Part shown: positions 33,613-42,517 of the stretch, piece by piece | How the letters are laid out: each line of letters opens with the position of its first letter | Numbering within the stretch: the first letter of the stretch is position 1 | Translations under genes and position numbers: made by a program | Notes under the pieces: model-generated | What the model was told of the DNA's origin: nothing | What the model saw: the letters and a program-made list of their open reading frames with translations, nothing else | Database searches by the model: none | Assembly (NCBI RefSeq): GCF_030817015.1 | Contig: NZ_JAUSYS010000001.1 | Location: 496,001-560,000 of the forward strand | Direction of reading: 5' to 3' | Source of the DNA: Arthrobacter sp. V1I7 | GTDB taxonomy: Bacteria > Actinomycetota > Actinomycetes > Actinomycetales > Micrococcaceae | Length of the DNA: 64,000 nt

Positions 33613-33651
33613 ATTAAGATCACGTGACGGTCATGTTTCCGGGATATTAAC
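33613..33651 (-). promoter_or_regulatory. Possible GlnR box upstream of amt
   Basis: Reading toward amt, the half-sites GTTAA, GAAAC, GTCAC and TTAAT follow with gaps of 7, 6 and 6 bp, close to the actinobacterial GlnR pattern gTnAC-n6-GaAAC repeated twice. A further GTAAC lies nearer the gene. Nitrogen control of amt is expected, but the first and last half-sites are imperfect. Confidence 0.4.
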
Positions 33652-33673
33652 GGGTGCTCATGAGGGGCCTGGG

Positions 33674-35141
33674 TTAGAACTTCGCGAGCTGGGTCAGATA
33701 GCCGTAGTACTGCTTATCCTTCGGGCGGATCGGGTCCCCGTCGAAGCCGTGGTCATGGTCCCTCTTGTTGAAGTTCTCGGCCCGGTCCAGGAAGTCCTCC
33801 ATCACGTCTTTGCCTGAGCCGCGGCAGTCGTCCTGGCTGATGCACCGTGCTACCGAGCCTGCCACGGCGGGGCTCGCAAAGCTCGTTCCGTGGTTGACGC
33901 CGTAGTGGCCGCCCGGCGCGGTGGACAACATGCAGACGCCCGGTGCGGCGACTGTGTGGCGCTTGTCCCTGGAGCGCGTGGCGAAATTCGAGAAGAAGGC
34001 AGGGCTGGTCGTCGCGTTGTCCGACGTCGGCCCAGTTTTCAGGACCGCAGACCGGCGCAGCAACTCCACCGGGACGTCCGTCGAAGTCTGCCATTGCCGT
34101 CGCGGTAAGCACCTCGCGATAGGCGGCCGGCACGGTGCCGGCGATATCGGCACCCGCGTTGCCGGCAGCGACCGCGTACGCGACCCCGGCCCTGACCGAG
34201 CGGCAGATCGCGTAGTGCATCGGATCCGAGCCGCGACCGCAGTCGGCCGTGTCGCTGCCCGGACCGCCGATGCTGATGTTGGCCACCTCGATGTCGTTGC
34301 CGCCGTCATCGTCCCTACGCGTCGACGTCACCCAGTCGATGGCGCAAATCAGGCTCTCCTCGGTGATCACGTCGTAGTCGTCAACCACCCGGACGGACCA
34401 CAGCGGTGTGCCGGGAGCCGTGCCGATGATCCCGAGGTTGTTGTTCCGGGCGCCGATGATGCCTGCCACCGCGGTCCCGTGACCCAGCTTGTCGATAGGG
34501 CTCACCGCGACCGGCGTTCCCGTGGAGCAGTCAACGCCGCCCCGCACGTTGAGGTCCGGGTGGGCGCCGTCGATTCCGCTGTCAATGACGGCCACATTCA
34601 CGTCGACCGAATCCGGCGCATCCCCGCTGCTGCCATCTCCGACGGTCTTGTTCCTGGCCTCGTCCACGGTTCCGCCGATGCGCAGCCACCAGAACGGGGC
34701 GACCTCGGCGTCGGAGGGTACAGGGTCGTTCGGCGTGTCAAAGGTACGGCCCATGGTGACGAACTCAACGTCAGGTTCGATCGCGACGGCCTGCGCCTCC
34801 GACGCAGTCATCGTGCCGGCATAGCCGCTCACCGCGTGGCGGTAGACCCTGGCTGCCGTGAAGCCGTATTTACCTTGGTGGGCAGCTGCAACAGCGCCCG
34901 CGTCCGGTACCGTGTCTTTGAGGACCACAATGTAGCTTTGCTCTGCCCCGGCGCCGAGCGACGGGGCCGCGGCAACCACACCGCCACCGAGGGCCAATGC
35001 CATCGCGGCAAGAATCCCCAGCATCCGCCGGCGCCACGCTCCCCGGGTCGGCGGATACGCGGAACTCCAACGCCGCCGCGGCCGGACCGCCCCCGAGGGT
35101 AGACGTGATTGGGCAGAATGACCCGGGACCTGACTGTACAT
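33674..35141 (-). pseudogene. Secreted S8 (subtilisin-like) serine protease, frameshifted
   Basis: The gene would encode about 490 residues: an Arg-rich N-terminus, a signal helix (MLGILAAMALALGGGVVAA), an I9-type propeptide (YIVVLKDTVP) and a peptidase S8 domain. All catalytic residues exist: Asp in VIDSGIDGAHPDL, His in LGHGTAVAGIIGA, Asn in VAAGNAGAD and Ser in GTSFASPAVAGSV. The serine, however, lies in a different reading frame: the frame changes at roughly 34005-34070, between the segment ATAMADFDGRPGG and FFSNFATRS. Either a recent one-base indel or a sequence error explains this. The ATG at 35141 follows GGGAGG. Confidence 0.8.
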
Positions 35142-35260
35142 TGTGGCCTCCCATGACGCGTCTTCGCTATCGAGTGCCCCCTCTCCGATGGTAGGCCCTT
35201 TGAAAAACCTTGGACAGCGTTGACGACCGTAAATTAGGGGCCAAGATCCAGCTCGTGAGG

Positions 35261-35485
35261 TTAGGAAACGGCTGCGTGGTCCGCGTCCTCCGGCCCGACG
35301 AACGCGCATGAACCCCCGTGCCGCGCCGGACGGGTGCAGGTACGTCCAGTGGGGAGATGGACGTTGGCGCAGCGGCCCGCCATGGCGACGTCCTCGCGGA
35401 CATGGGGGCTGCTCAGATCGGGCCGGACCTCTCCGTGTTCGGTCGTTGGAGGGATATCGGCCAAGTCGTCGTCGTGACTGTTCAT
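35261..35485 (-). CDS. Small Cys/His-rich hypothetical protein
   Basis: The 74-residue protein has an acidic N-terminus and a C-terminal motif CANVHLPTGRTCTRPARHGG followed by SCAF. The spacing of the three cysteines and two histidines (C..H...C....H...C) looks like a small zinc-binding knuckle. Similar LPTGxTCxxPxRHxGxC motifs occur in short actinobacterial proteins of unknown function. A GAGGAG lies ten bases before the ATG, which supports expression. It is on the same strand as, and upstream of, the S8 protease gene, 119 bp away. Confidence 0.55.
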   Translation of the reverse strand: MNSHDDDLADIPPTTEHGEVRPDLSSPHVREDVAMAGRCANVHLPTGRTCTRPARHGGSCAFVGPEDADHAAVS

Positions 35486-35622
35486 ATCGGCGGAACTCCT
35501 CTGCAGTTGCTGATTGCAGCATGGCGGGCAGTCTCGGACGAGTCCGTTACTCCAGACTCACACAGCCGGATTAACGTCGGGTTACAAGCCCGTTAGATCC
35601 AGGTCACGGACGTTGACTCGCC

Positions 35623-35940
35623 CTACAGTTGGAGCCAGTGCCGTTCAAAGTCGGGATGATCAAGGTAGGGCAAAGCGAGGGCATTGAGGGATAGCGTGGT
35701 CCATTCGAGGGCCTCCGGACTCCACGGGGCATCCCCGTCCGAAGCGCGGACCATCGCAGCCAGGGCCGCCTGGCGGGCGGATTCGACGATGCCGATCAGC
35801 CGTTTTTTGGCCTCACATTCCAACAGGAGGCGGCGCTCGTACCATTCGCCAGACCGGGAGAGTGATCTGGCATTGAGCAGATTCCGCGCCGCCGCCTCGT
35901 CTTCGGCGATCCGCTGGGACAGGAACTCGACAACGTCCAC
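35623..35940 (-). CDS. DUF6221-family protein
   Basis: The 105-residue protein matches the DUF6221 pattern: an N-terminal VEFLSQRIAEDEAAARN helix, the central RRLLLECEAKKRLIGIVE (about 36-53) and the C-terminal LNALALPYLDHPDFERHW (about 85-102). These proteins are common in actinobacteria and their phages, and nothing is known of their activity. It stands alone; no phage or plasmid genes are seen around it. Confidence 0.75.
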   Translation of the reverse strand: MDVVEFLSQRIAEDEAAARNLLNARSLSRSGEWYERRLLLECEAKKRLIGIVESARQAALAAMVRASDGDAPWSPEALEWTTLSLNALALPYLDHPDFERHWLQL

Positions 35941-36105
35941 ACCTCGAGATTACGCGCCCCCTGTGTTCCTCCGATATCTGGGGAGACCCGACCCTAAGGC
36001 GGAGTATGGCAGGCCATTCCCGCTGCTCCCGCTGCCCAGTTCGGCGATGAGCATCCACCATCGAGCCGGCAGGGCTGTCGGCTCGAACCGTTCTTGAGAA
36101 TCGCC

Positions 36106-37237
36106 CTAGACAGGCTGGCTGCCGGCCTGGGGAAGGTCCGGATTCATGGGCTTGAGGTCCGGGTCTTCCGCTGTCCAAACCTGGATGATCGCCCATGCCA
36201 CTGCGGCGATGGGTACGGACAGCACGACCCCGATGATTCCGGCGAGGATGGTTCCGGCCGTCAGTGCCAACAGGATGACCAAGGCATGGACTTGGAGGGA
36301 ATTGCCCATGACGATCGGCTGCAGCAGGTCCCCCTCCAGCTGGTTCACGGCGATGACGACGGCCGCGACGATGAGGGCAACCACGGGGCCGTTGGCGACG
36401 AGCGCCACGAGCGCGGCCAGGATTCCTGCCACCGTGGCTCCACGAGCGGTACGAACGCTCCGATGAATACGATGATGGCCAGCGGAATGGCCAGGGGAAC
36501 CTGCAGGATCAACAGCGCGATGCCGATAGCCACAGCGTCGACCAGCGCAACGATTGCAGTTCCACGGACGTAGCCGCCGAGTACTTCCATGGTGCGGTGT
36601 CCCACGCGACGGAGCCTGGCCGCCCTTAGTCCGCCGTAGGGGCGAAGCAGGAAGTTCCAGATCTTGGCACCGTCCTTGAGGAAAAAGAACAGTATGACGA
36701 CCACGAGGCTGGCCCCGGCGAGGAACTCGGTCACCAGCGAAAGGCCGGAGGCGGCTCCGGAGAGAAGCTGGCTGCTCGTGGCGAAATCGACGATACCTGC
36801 GCGCGCCTGCGCAAGCTGTTCAGGGTCGACCGGGATGGGACCGGTCAAAAGGAAGCTTTCGAGCTCGTCCAGCCCGGACGCTGCCCGGGTGAACAGCTCG
36901 TCCCACTGGTTACGCACCGAAAGGATGATCACGCTGATCACGGATGCCAGCAGCAGCAGAGGGTCACATACGCGACGCCAGTAGCCGCGCCACCCGGCAC
37001 TCCGCGTCGCCGCAGCATATTCACGAAGGGGCCAATCGCGGCAGCCAGGATGAGGGCGATCACAAGCGAAATCACCAAAAGGCGGATCTGCAGCAGTCCG
37101 TAGACCGCCACGACGACAAGTGCCAGGACCAGCAGCACCTGTGCGGAGCGCATGCCTGCCCGGCCCAGACTGTCGCTCCAGACATCGCGGGCACTGCGGG
37201 TCGAAGGGGCTGTTTCCGAGATGACTTCTCCTTCCAA
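36106..37237 (-). pseudogene. AI-2E/PerM-family membrane transporter with two frameshifts
   Basis: Three reading frames together encode one AI-2E-type transporter of about 375 residues. The N-terminal part (to about 36960) ends at RRRGVPGGAATGVAYVTL; the next frame continues with LLLLASVISVII through FFFLKDGAKIWNFLLRPYGG and VGHRTMEVLGGYVRG to IGAFVPLV; the third frame carries AGILAALVALVANGP, the diagnostic NQLEGDLLQPIVMG motif and the last helices. Frameshifts lie at about 36955-36965 and 36432-36445; at the second, one missing G in a GGG run would restore GATVAGI. Real decay or base-calling errors are both possible. Confidence 0.8.
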
Positions 37238-37382
37238 GCGGCACTCCTGGTTGCCCCGGGGGACTCCGGGCTGTGAACGTCCATGCCACGTCCGGTGACT
37301 TCTTCCAGCTTGGCCTCGGGACAGCCGCCAGCCGTTCCGGCCACGGTCTACGCGGCCAGCGCCAGCGGATCCTCGTCGAGGG

Positions 37383-37634
37383 TCAGGACTCGTAGCCTTC
37401 CACCTGATTGACGGGCCGCACTGCCGCCTCGTCCGGGTTCTCGCCGTACTGGCGCTTGGCCCGCCGTTGCCGGAGGAGGTCCCAGCACTGGTCCAGGTCC
37501 TCTTCCAGACGCTTCAGCCGCTCGTGGTCGGGTCCGTGCTCGTAGTCGGGCGAGGAGGACGGCGCCTTCTCGCGCAGTGCCTGCTCCTCTTCCACCAGCG
37601 CCGAGATCCGGTTGAGGATGTCCCGTTCGTCCAT
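37383..37634 (-). CDS. DUF2630-family protein
   Basis: The 83-residue acidic helical protein matches DUF2630: ILNRISALVEEEQALREKAP (about 6-25), HERLKRLEEDLDQCWDLLRQ (about 37-56) and the closing RPVNQVEGYES. It probably forms a helical hairpin or dimer; no function is known. It is a single gene downstream of, and oriented toward, the region between the AI-2E relic and the PfpI gene. Confidence 0.82.
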   Translation of the reverse strand: MDERDILNRISALVEEEQALREKAPSSSPDYEHGPDHERLKRLEEDLDQCWDLLRQRRAKRQYGENPDEAAVRPVNQVEGYES

Positions 37635-37834
37635 GACGGCCTTCTTTCTTCGGTAGCGTCCTTCCGCCAGCGTAGTGAGGTGGAGGTGCGGTGGCCAGAG
37701 CTCCCCAACGCATCATCAGCTTGCTTCTTAGTTTGGGGCTTCCTAGAGTTGGAGATGTAAGCCATTCCAGTCTCCGCAGGGCGTTTTGAGCGGCGACGCG
37801 CCCTCTGGACCCTCGCCCGGCATCAGGAGGACAT

Positions 37835-38401
37835 ATGTCAGAGCACAACATTGCAGGCAAGAAGGTCGCATTTCTGCTGACGGACGGCGTGGAGCAGGTG
37901 GAGCTCACCAGCCCTTGGGATGCCGTAAAGGAAGCCGGCGGCGAACCCACTCTGGTGGCGCCCAAAAGCGGCAAGCTGCAGGGCTACCACGGCACTGAAA
38001 AAGGCGGGACCTTCGACGTCGACCTCACGGCGGCCGAGGCCAATGCCGCAGACTTCCACGCCCTGGTGATTCCCGGCGGCGTCGTCAACGCCGACCACCT
38101 TCGTGTGGACAAGGACGCCCAGGCGTTCACGCGTGCCTTCTTCGAACAGCACAAGCCGGTGGCCTCGATCTGCCACGGACCATGGTTGCTGATCGACGCC
38201 GGCGTCATCAGCGGCCGGAACGTCACTTCCTACCACACGCTCCAGACCGACCTGAAGAACGCCGGGGCCAACTGGAGAAACGAGGAAGTGGTAGTGGACC
38301 AGGGCCTGGTGACCAGCCGGAACCCCGACGACCTTGCCGCCTTTAACGACAAAATGCTGGAAGAGATCGAAGAGGGCGAGCACGCCGGGCAGACGGTTTA
38401 A
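37835..38401 (+). CDS. DJ-1/PfpI-family type 1 glutamine-amidotransferase-like protein
   Basis: The 188-residue protein has the PfpI layout with the nucleophile elbow VASICHGPWLL (Cys about 114, His next), the glutamate in LTDGVEQVEL (about 20) and GGVVNADHLR. It is the size of the YfkM/YhbO general-stress type, which act as protease-like or glyoxal/deglycase enzymes protecting against reactive carbonyls. AGGAGGACAT precedes the ATG. It is monocistronic, 145 bp ahead of a VOC-family gene. Confidence 0.86.
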   Translation: MSEHNIAGKKVAFLLTDGVEQVELTSPWDAVKEAGGEPTLVAPKSGKLQGYHGTEKGGTFDVDLTAAEANAADFHALVIPGGVVNADHLRVDKDAQAFTRAFFEQHKPVASICHGPWLLIDAGVISGRNVTSYHTLQTDLKNAGANWRNEEVVVDQGLVTSRNPDDLAAFNDKMLEEIEEGEHAGQTV

Positions 38402-38546
38402 GCCGCCGTCGGCGGAGGGCCAGCGCAGGAGTACCCCTACCCAGTCTCTCCGATCTGGGGCAGGATATGCCCTGTAACTGCACCCGTCCCGCCGTCGCCA
38501 ACCGGCCTCGCGGCGGGCGCCCCCGACGCCGCAAGGAGTTCCGGAC

Positions 38547-38960
38547 ATGATCACGCTCAATCCCTACCTTGGTTTCCGCGACAACGCGAAAGAAGCCATG
38601 ACCTACTACCAGACGGTGTTCGGCGGTGAATTGAGCATGAGCACGTTCGGCGAGTTCCACGCCAGCGAGGACGTGGCCGAGCAGGACAAGATCATGCACG
38701 CCATGCTGACTGCCGAGAAGGGCATGGTGCTGATGGGCGCCGACACCCCGAACGGGATGGACTATACGCCGGGCAACAACATCTCGGTGTCCCTCAGCGG
38801 TTCCGACGAGGCCGAGCTCCGCGGCTACTTCGACAAACTGGCCGACGGCGGCACAGTGGCGATGCCTCTGGAGAAGGCGCCCTGGGGTGACACCTTCGGG
38901 ATGTGCAAGGACAAGTTCGGAATTGACTGGCTCGTCAATATCGCCCCGTCCACCACATAG
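38547..38960 (+). CDS. VOC-superfamily protein (PhnB/glyoxalase-like)
   Basis: The 137-residue protein has the PhnB-like vicinal-oxygen-chelate fold: NPYLGFRDNAKEAMTYYQTV (about 4-23), GGELSMSTFGEF, then KIMHAMLTAEKGMVLMGAD (about 51-69) and the second half with GYFDKLADGGTVAMPLEKAPWGD and FGIDWLVN. The E. coli PhnB-type members lack a known reaction, and this one has no pathway context. AAGGAGTTCC precedes the ATG. It follows the PfpI gene. Confidence 0.82.
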   Translation: MITLNPYLGFRDNAKEAMTYYQTVFGGELSMSTFGEFHASEDVAEQDKIMHAMLTAEKGMVLMGADTPNGMDYTPGNNISVSLSGSDEAELRGYFDKLADGGTVAMPLEKAPWGDTFGMCKDKFGIDWLVNIAPSTT

Positions 38961-38998
38961 CGCAGGCGTCACGTAGCGCAGGCGTCACGGCCGTGGGC

Positions 38999-39244
38999 TC
39001 AGTCCGGACTTGAATCCGTGGTGAGGCCACGGTCGTCGCCGGTCTGTTCGTCCTGCTCCTCCGCCGGACCTGCCGCCTTATTGGCATCCCCCGACCCGAC
39101 GGCGGCCTGCTGCCCGGTAGCGCCGGTCCCCTCGTGGGCGGCCGCCTGACCTTCCTCGCGGGGCACCGGATTCCCACCGGCCGGCGATCCCTGCTCGACC
39201 CCGTCGTTGACGATGTTCTCTGGTTCCTTGGATCCGGTGCTCAT
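38999..39244 (-). CDS. Hydrophilic low-complexity hypothetical protein
   Basis: The 81-residue protein starts MSTGSKEPENIVNDGVEQGS and is rich in Gly, Ala, Glu, Asp, Gln and Ser, with no hydrophobic core; it is probably intrinsically disordered. Short proteins of this composition occur near stress genes in Arthrobacter-like genomes. The ATG at 39244 is supported by GGGAGGA four to five bases upstream. No domain is recognised, so function is not assigned. Confidence 0.5.
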   Translation of the reverse strand: MSTGSKEPENIVNDGVEQGSPAGGNPVPREEGQAAAHEGTGATGQQAAVGSGDANKAAGPAEEQDEQTGDDRGLTTDSSPD

Positions 39245-39465
39245 CGATTCCTCCCGTTGCGGCATGCGGCTGCGTTGCAGTAGTTCCCGTGGGCTCTCCT
39301 CCCAAAGTTACAGGCACCGGCAGTCCCCGTACAGGACGGGGAGGCCGGGCACTATGACCTCGATGAGGAGCTCGGTGAGCGGGATAGGCGGGACGACTGG
39401 GGAGCGGTTCTGTCAGTATGCTTATTTGGAGGCCATTTAGCGGTTCTGAACAGAAATGAGTCCCC

Positions 39466-40290
39466 ATGATCAGGCCCGTCCGCTCCGAGATCGAGGCCGC
39501 GGGTCATCTCGGCCATGTGTATGCCTCCCGCCGGCCGCTTGCCCAGGCCGCCGGCGGCGATCCGGACGCCGCGCAGTCCGGGCCCGCCGTCGTGCTCGTC
39601 CATGGAATCGGGGTCTCGCACCGCTACCTGCGGCGCCTGCACCGGGCGCTCGCCGCGTCGGTGGACACCTACTCGATCGACCTGCCCGGATTCGGGGCCA
39701 CGCCCCGGCCGGATCACACCCTCCCGGTCGCGGACCACGCCTCGTACATCCTCGGGGCTATGGAGCAACTTGGCGTGCTCGATTTCGTCATCGTGGGGCA
39801 CTCAATGGGAGTCCAGTTCGCCATCGACGCTGCCCTGCAGCAGCCGGGGCGGATTCCGTACCTGGTCCTGATGGGTCCGGTCGTCGACTCCAATCGCCCC
39901 ACCGTGGCGCAGCAGGCTCTGGCGCTGGGCCGGGACAGCCTGTTCTTCGAAAGCCCCTCCTCCAACGCCGTGGTGTTCTCGGACTACCTACGGTGCGGAC
40001 CGGGCTGGTACCTCAAGAACCTGCGCGTCATGATGGACTACCCCACGGAGCAGCGAATCGCCGAAGTTGCGGCTCCCGTCCTCGTGGTCCGCGGCGCGCA
40101 CGATCCCGTGGCCTCCGCGGACTGGTGCCGGCGGCTGGCCGGGCGGGCCGCCATGGGACGGCTGGTTGAAATACAAGGAACCGGGCACGTCGCGCAGCAC
40201 AACCGCTCGGCCGAGGTGGCCGAAGCCATCCTGTCCTTTGCCGGACTTCCCAAAGCAGCAAGCAAGGCATCCCGGGAATTCAAGGCATGA
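39466..40290 (+). CDS. Alpha/beta hydrolase
   Basis: The 274-residue protein is an alpha/beta-hydrolase with the oxyanion region VVLVHGIGVSHRYLRRLH (about 42-59), the nucleophile elbow FVIVGHSMGVQFA (Ser about 112), the acid in VVRGAHDPVAS (about 208) and the histidine in IQGTGHVAQHN (about 236). It resembles ester or lactone hydrolases. Its stop overlaps the following hydrolase-like gene by four bases, so the pair act together. Substrate unknown. Confidence 0.83.
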   Translation: MIRPVRSEIEAAGHLGHVYASRRPLAQAAGGDPDAAQSGPAVVLVHGIGVSHRYLRRLHRALAASVDTYSIDLPGFGATPRPDHTLPVADHASYILGAMEQLGVLDFVIVGHSMGVQFAIDAALQQPGRIPYLVLMGPVVDSNRPTVAQQALALGRDSLFFESPSSNAVVFSDYLRCGPGWYLKNLRVMMDYPTEQRIAEVAAPVLVVRGAHDPVASADWCRRLAGRAAMGRLVEIQGTGHVAQHNRSAEVAEAILSFAGLPKAASKASREFKA

Positions 40291-40958
40291 GAGCGACCTT
40301 GCAGGCTGCCCGCTGGTGGGCGGAGGACTATCTCTACGCCGCCGTCCGGCAGCTGAACAGCGCGTTTTCGCGTGCCCGCCCGCATGAGTTCCTCAGCGGC
40401 ACCGGCCGACCCGTCGTCGTGATCCCCGGGATCTATGAGGACTGGCGCTTCCTGCTGCCGCTGGTCAGGCGGCTGCACGAGGCGGGGCACCCGGTGCACG
40501 TGGTGACGGTGCTGCAGCGGAACCGGCTCGCCGTGCCCAAAGCCGCCGAGCTGATTTCCGGGTATATCCGCAAACAGAACCTCGAAGACGTGATGATTGT
40601 TGCGCACAGCAAGGGCGGCCTGATCGGCAAGTACGTGATGATGTCCCAGGACCCGCAGGCGCGAATCAGGGGGATGGTGGCCATATGCACCCCGTTCTCC
40701 GGTTCCCGGTACGCAGCTTTCATGCTCCTGCCGAGCCTGCGCGCCTTCTCGCCGCGGAACGCGGTCGCCCTGCAGCTCTCCCGCGAGGAGCGCGTCAACG
40801 AACGCATCAGCTCCGTCTATGGGCTCTTCGACCCGCACATCCCCGAAGGCAGCGTGCTGCCCGGTGCCCGGAACATCCAGCTGCAGACCGGCGGCCATTT
40901 CCGGATCCTGAGCCACGAGGACACGATCCGCACGATCCTGGCGGAGACCGGCGGCTAG
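40287..40958 (+). CDS. Lipase-like alpha/beta-hydrolase-fold protein
   Basis: The 223-residue protein is of the triacylglycerol-lipase/PGAP1-like type: PVVVIPGIYEDWRFLLPLVR (about 42-61), the elbow MIVAHSKGGLIGKYVM (Ser about 108) and a late histidine in GGHFRILSHEDT (about 206). Its small size suggests a minimal lid. It is translationally coupled to the upstream alpha/beta hydrolase. No signal peptide is visible, so it acts in the cytoplasm, perhaps on a lipid or ester produced with its partner. Confidence 0.8.
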   Translation: MRATLQAARWWAEDYLYAAVRQLNSAFSRARPHEFLSGTGRPVVVIPGIYEDWRFLLPLVRRLHEAGHPVHVVTVLQRNRLAVPKAAELISGYIRKQNLEDVMIVAHSKGGLIGKYVMMSQDPQARIRGMVAICTPFSGSRYAAFMLLPSLRAFSPRNAVALQLSREERVNERISSVYGLFDPHIPEGSVLPGARNIQLQTGGHFRILSHEDTIRTILAETGG

Positions 40959-41155
40959 CCCTCGAAGCGGTGCGGGCCGAACCCCGTGCGGGGAACCAGG
41001 CCCCACATCGCAATTGGGGCACAAAGGCCCTCACCTGCTGCGGCGTCCTGACCGATAGTGGGAGGGAGAGGCCATCTGCTCCCTCCGCGCGGCTTTCCGG
41101 TGCCCTGCCGGGAGGCGGCCTAGGGCGGACGAGGTCTCACAGGGAAGCCTTGGCG

Positions 41156-42508
41156 ATGAGCATTTTTGAGGACAGGGTCGACGCCGGTCGGCAGCTGGGG
41201 CGGCAGCTCAGGGAACTGCGCGGACAGGACATTGTGGTCCTGGGGTTGCCCCGTGGCGGGGTTCCCGTCGCCTTCGAGGTGGCGGCGGCACTGGACGCGC
41301 CCCTGGACGTGATCGTGGTCAGGAAACTGGGCCTCCCGTACCAGCCTGAACTCGCGATGGGCGCCATCGGGGAGGGCGGCACCCGAGTGCTGGAAGAGCG
41401 TGTGCTCGCGCAATCCCAGGTGTCCGAAAGTGAGATGCAGGCTGTCGAAGCGCACGAACGGGCCGTACTGGAGACCCGGGTAAGCCAGTTCCGGAAAGGG
41501 CGGACCCGGCGGGACCTCACGGGCCGCATCGCGATAATCGTGGATGACGGGATCGCCACTGGATCAACCGCCCGGGTCGCCTGCCGGATCGCCCGGAAGC
41601 TCGGCGCCGCGCGGGTGGTTCTCGCCGTGCCAGTGGCCCCGGCCGACACCCTTGGTGCCCTGACCGAGCCGGACGAAGTCGTCTGCCTGGCGACGCCGCG
41701 GCACTTCTCCGCCGTGGGCTACCACTACCGTGACTTCTCGCCGACCGAAGACGACGAGGTGGTCCAGCTGCTCGACGCCGCCGCCAGACGGCTGCAGGAC
41801 TCAGCCCCGGGGGCCAACGGGCCGGATGACGACGGACTCCAGCCGGCGGAGTTTGACGGAGAAGTCGAGATACCGTCCCGCGGCGTCCGACTCCAGGGGC
41901 AGCTGCACCTCCCTGTTGCAACGCAGGGGGTCGTTCTGTTCGCGCATGGCAGCGGCAGCGGCAGGCACAGTCCACGGAACCGGTTCGTGGCGGGTGTGCT
42001 CCAGCAGGCGGGTCTGGGCACCCTGCTGTTGGACCTGCTGACCCCGGGGGAGGAACACAACCGCGCCAACGTCTTCGACATTGAGCTGCTGGCCCGTCGG
42101 CTGTCCGCCGCAACGGAGTGGTTGGCCACCCGGGAAGACACCGCTTCCTGCAATGCCGGCTATCTCGGTGCGAGCACCGGCGCGGGGGCTGCGCTGTGGG
42201 CGGCCTCCGAACCTGTAGCCAGGGTCGCGGCGGTCGTGTCCCGCGGCGGGCGCCCCGATCTGGCCGGGCCGCGGCTTTCAGCCGTGAGGTCGCCGAGCCT
42301 CCTGATTGTGGGAAGCCTCGACTACGAGGTGCTGGAGCTGAACCGGAAGGCGAAGTCCATGATGCGCTGCCCCAACCAGCTGGCCGTGGTGCAGGGCGCA
42401 ACCCATCTCTTTGAAGAACCCGGCACGCTGGCGGCCGCCGCCATCCTCGCCCGGGACTGGTTCATTAAATATCTCCTGCCCGCCGCCGAAACCCCAACCC
42501 AGGTGTAA
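41156..42508 (+). CDS. Phosphoribosyltransferase-dienelactone hydrolase fusion protein
   Basis: The 450-residue protein joins two domains. The first (about 1-215) is a type I phosphoribosyltransferase with VVLGLPRGGVPVAFEVA and the PRPP loop IAIIVDDGIATGSTAR (about 122-137). The second (about 235-440) is an alpha/beta hydrolase of the dienelactone type, with GVVLFAHGSGSGRHSPRNR and the elbow GYLGASTGAGAALW (Ser about 343), plus a final ATHLFEE histidine. The combination is known from actinobacterial genomes but the reaction is undefined. The ATG at 41156 follows AGGGAAG. A dehydrogenase gene follows after 9 bp. Confidence 0.85.
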   Translation: MSIFEDRVDAGRQLGRQLRELRGQDIVVLGLPRGGVPVAFEVAAALDAPLDVIVVRKLGLPYQPELAMGAIGEGGTRVLEERVLAQSQVSESEMQAVEAHERAVLETRVSQFRKGRTRRDLTGRIAIIVDDGIATGSTARVACRIARKLGAARVVLAVPVAPADTLGALTEPDEVVCLATPRHFSAVGYHYRDFSPTEDDEVVQLLDAAARRLQDSAPGANGPDDDGLQPAEFDGEVEIPSRGVRLQGQLHLPVATQGVVLFAHGSGSGRHSPRNRFVAGVLQQAGLGTLLLDLLTPGEEHNRANVFDIELLARRLSAATEWLATREDTASCNAGYLGASTGAGAALWAASEPVARVAAVVSRGGRPDLAGPRLSAVRSPSLLIVGSLDYEVLELNRKAKSMMRCPNQLAVVQGATHLFEEPGTLAAAAILARDWFIKYLLPAAETPTQV

Positions 42509-42517
42509 GGGCCCCTG

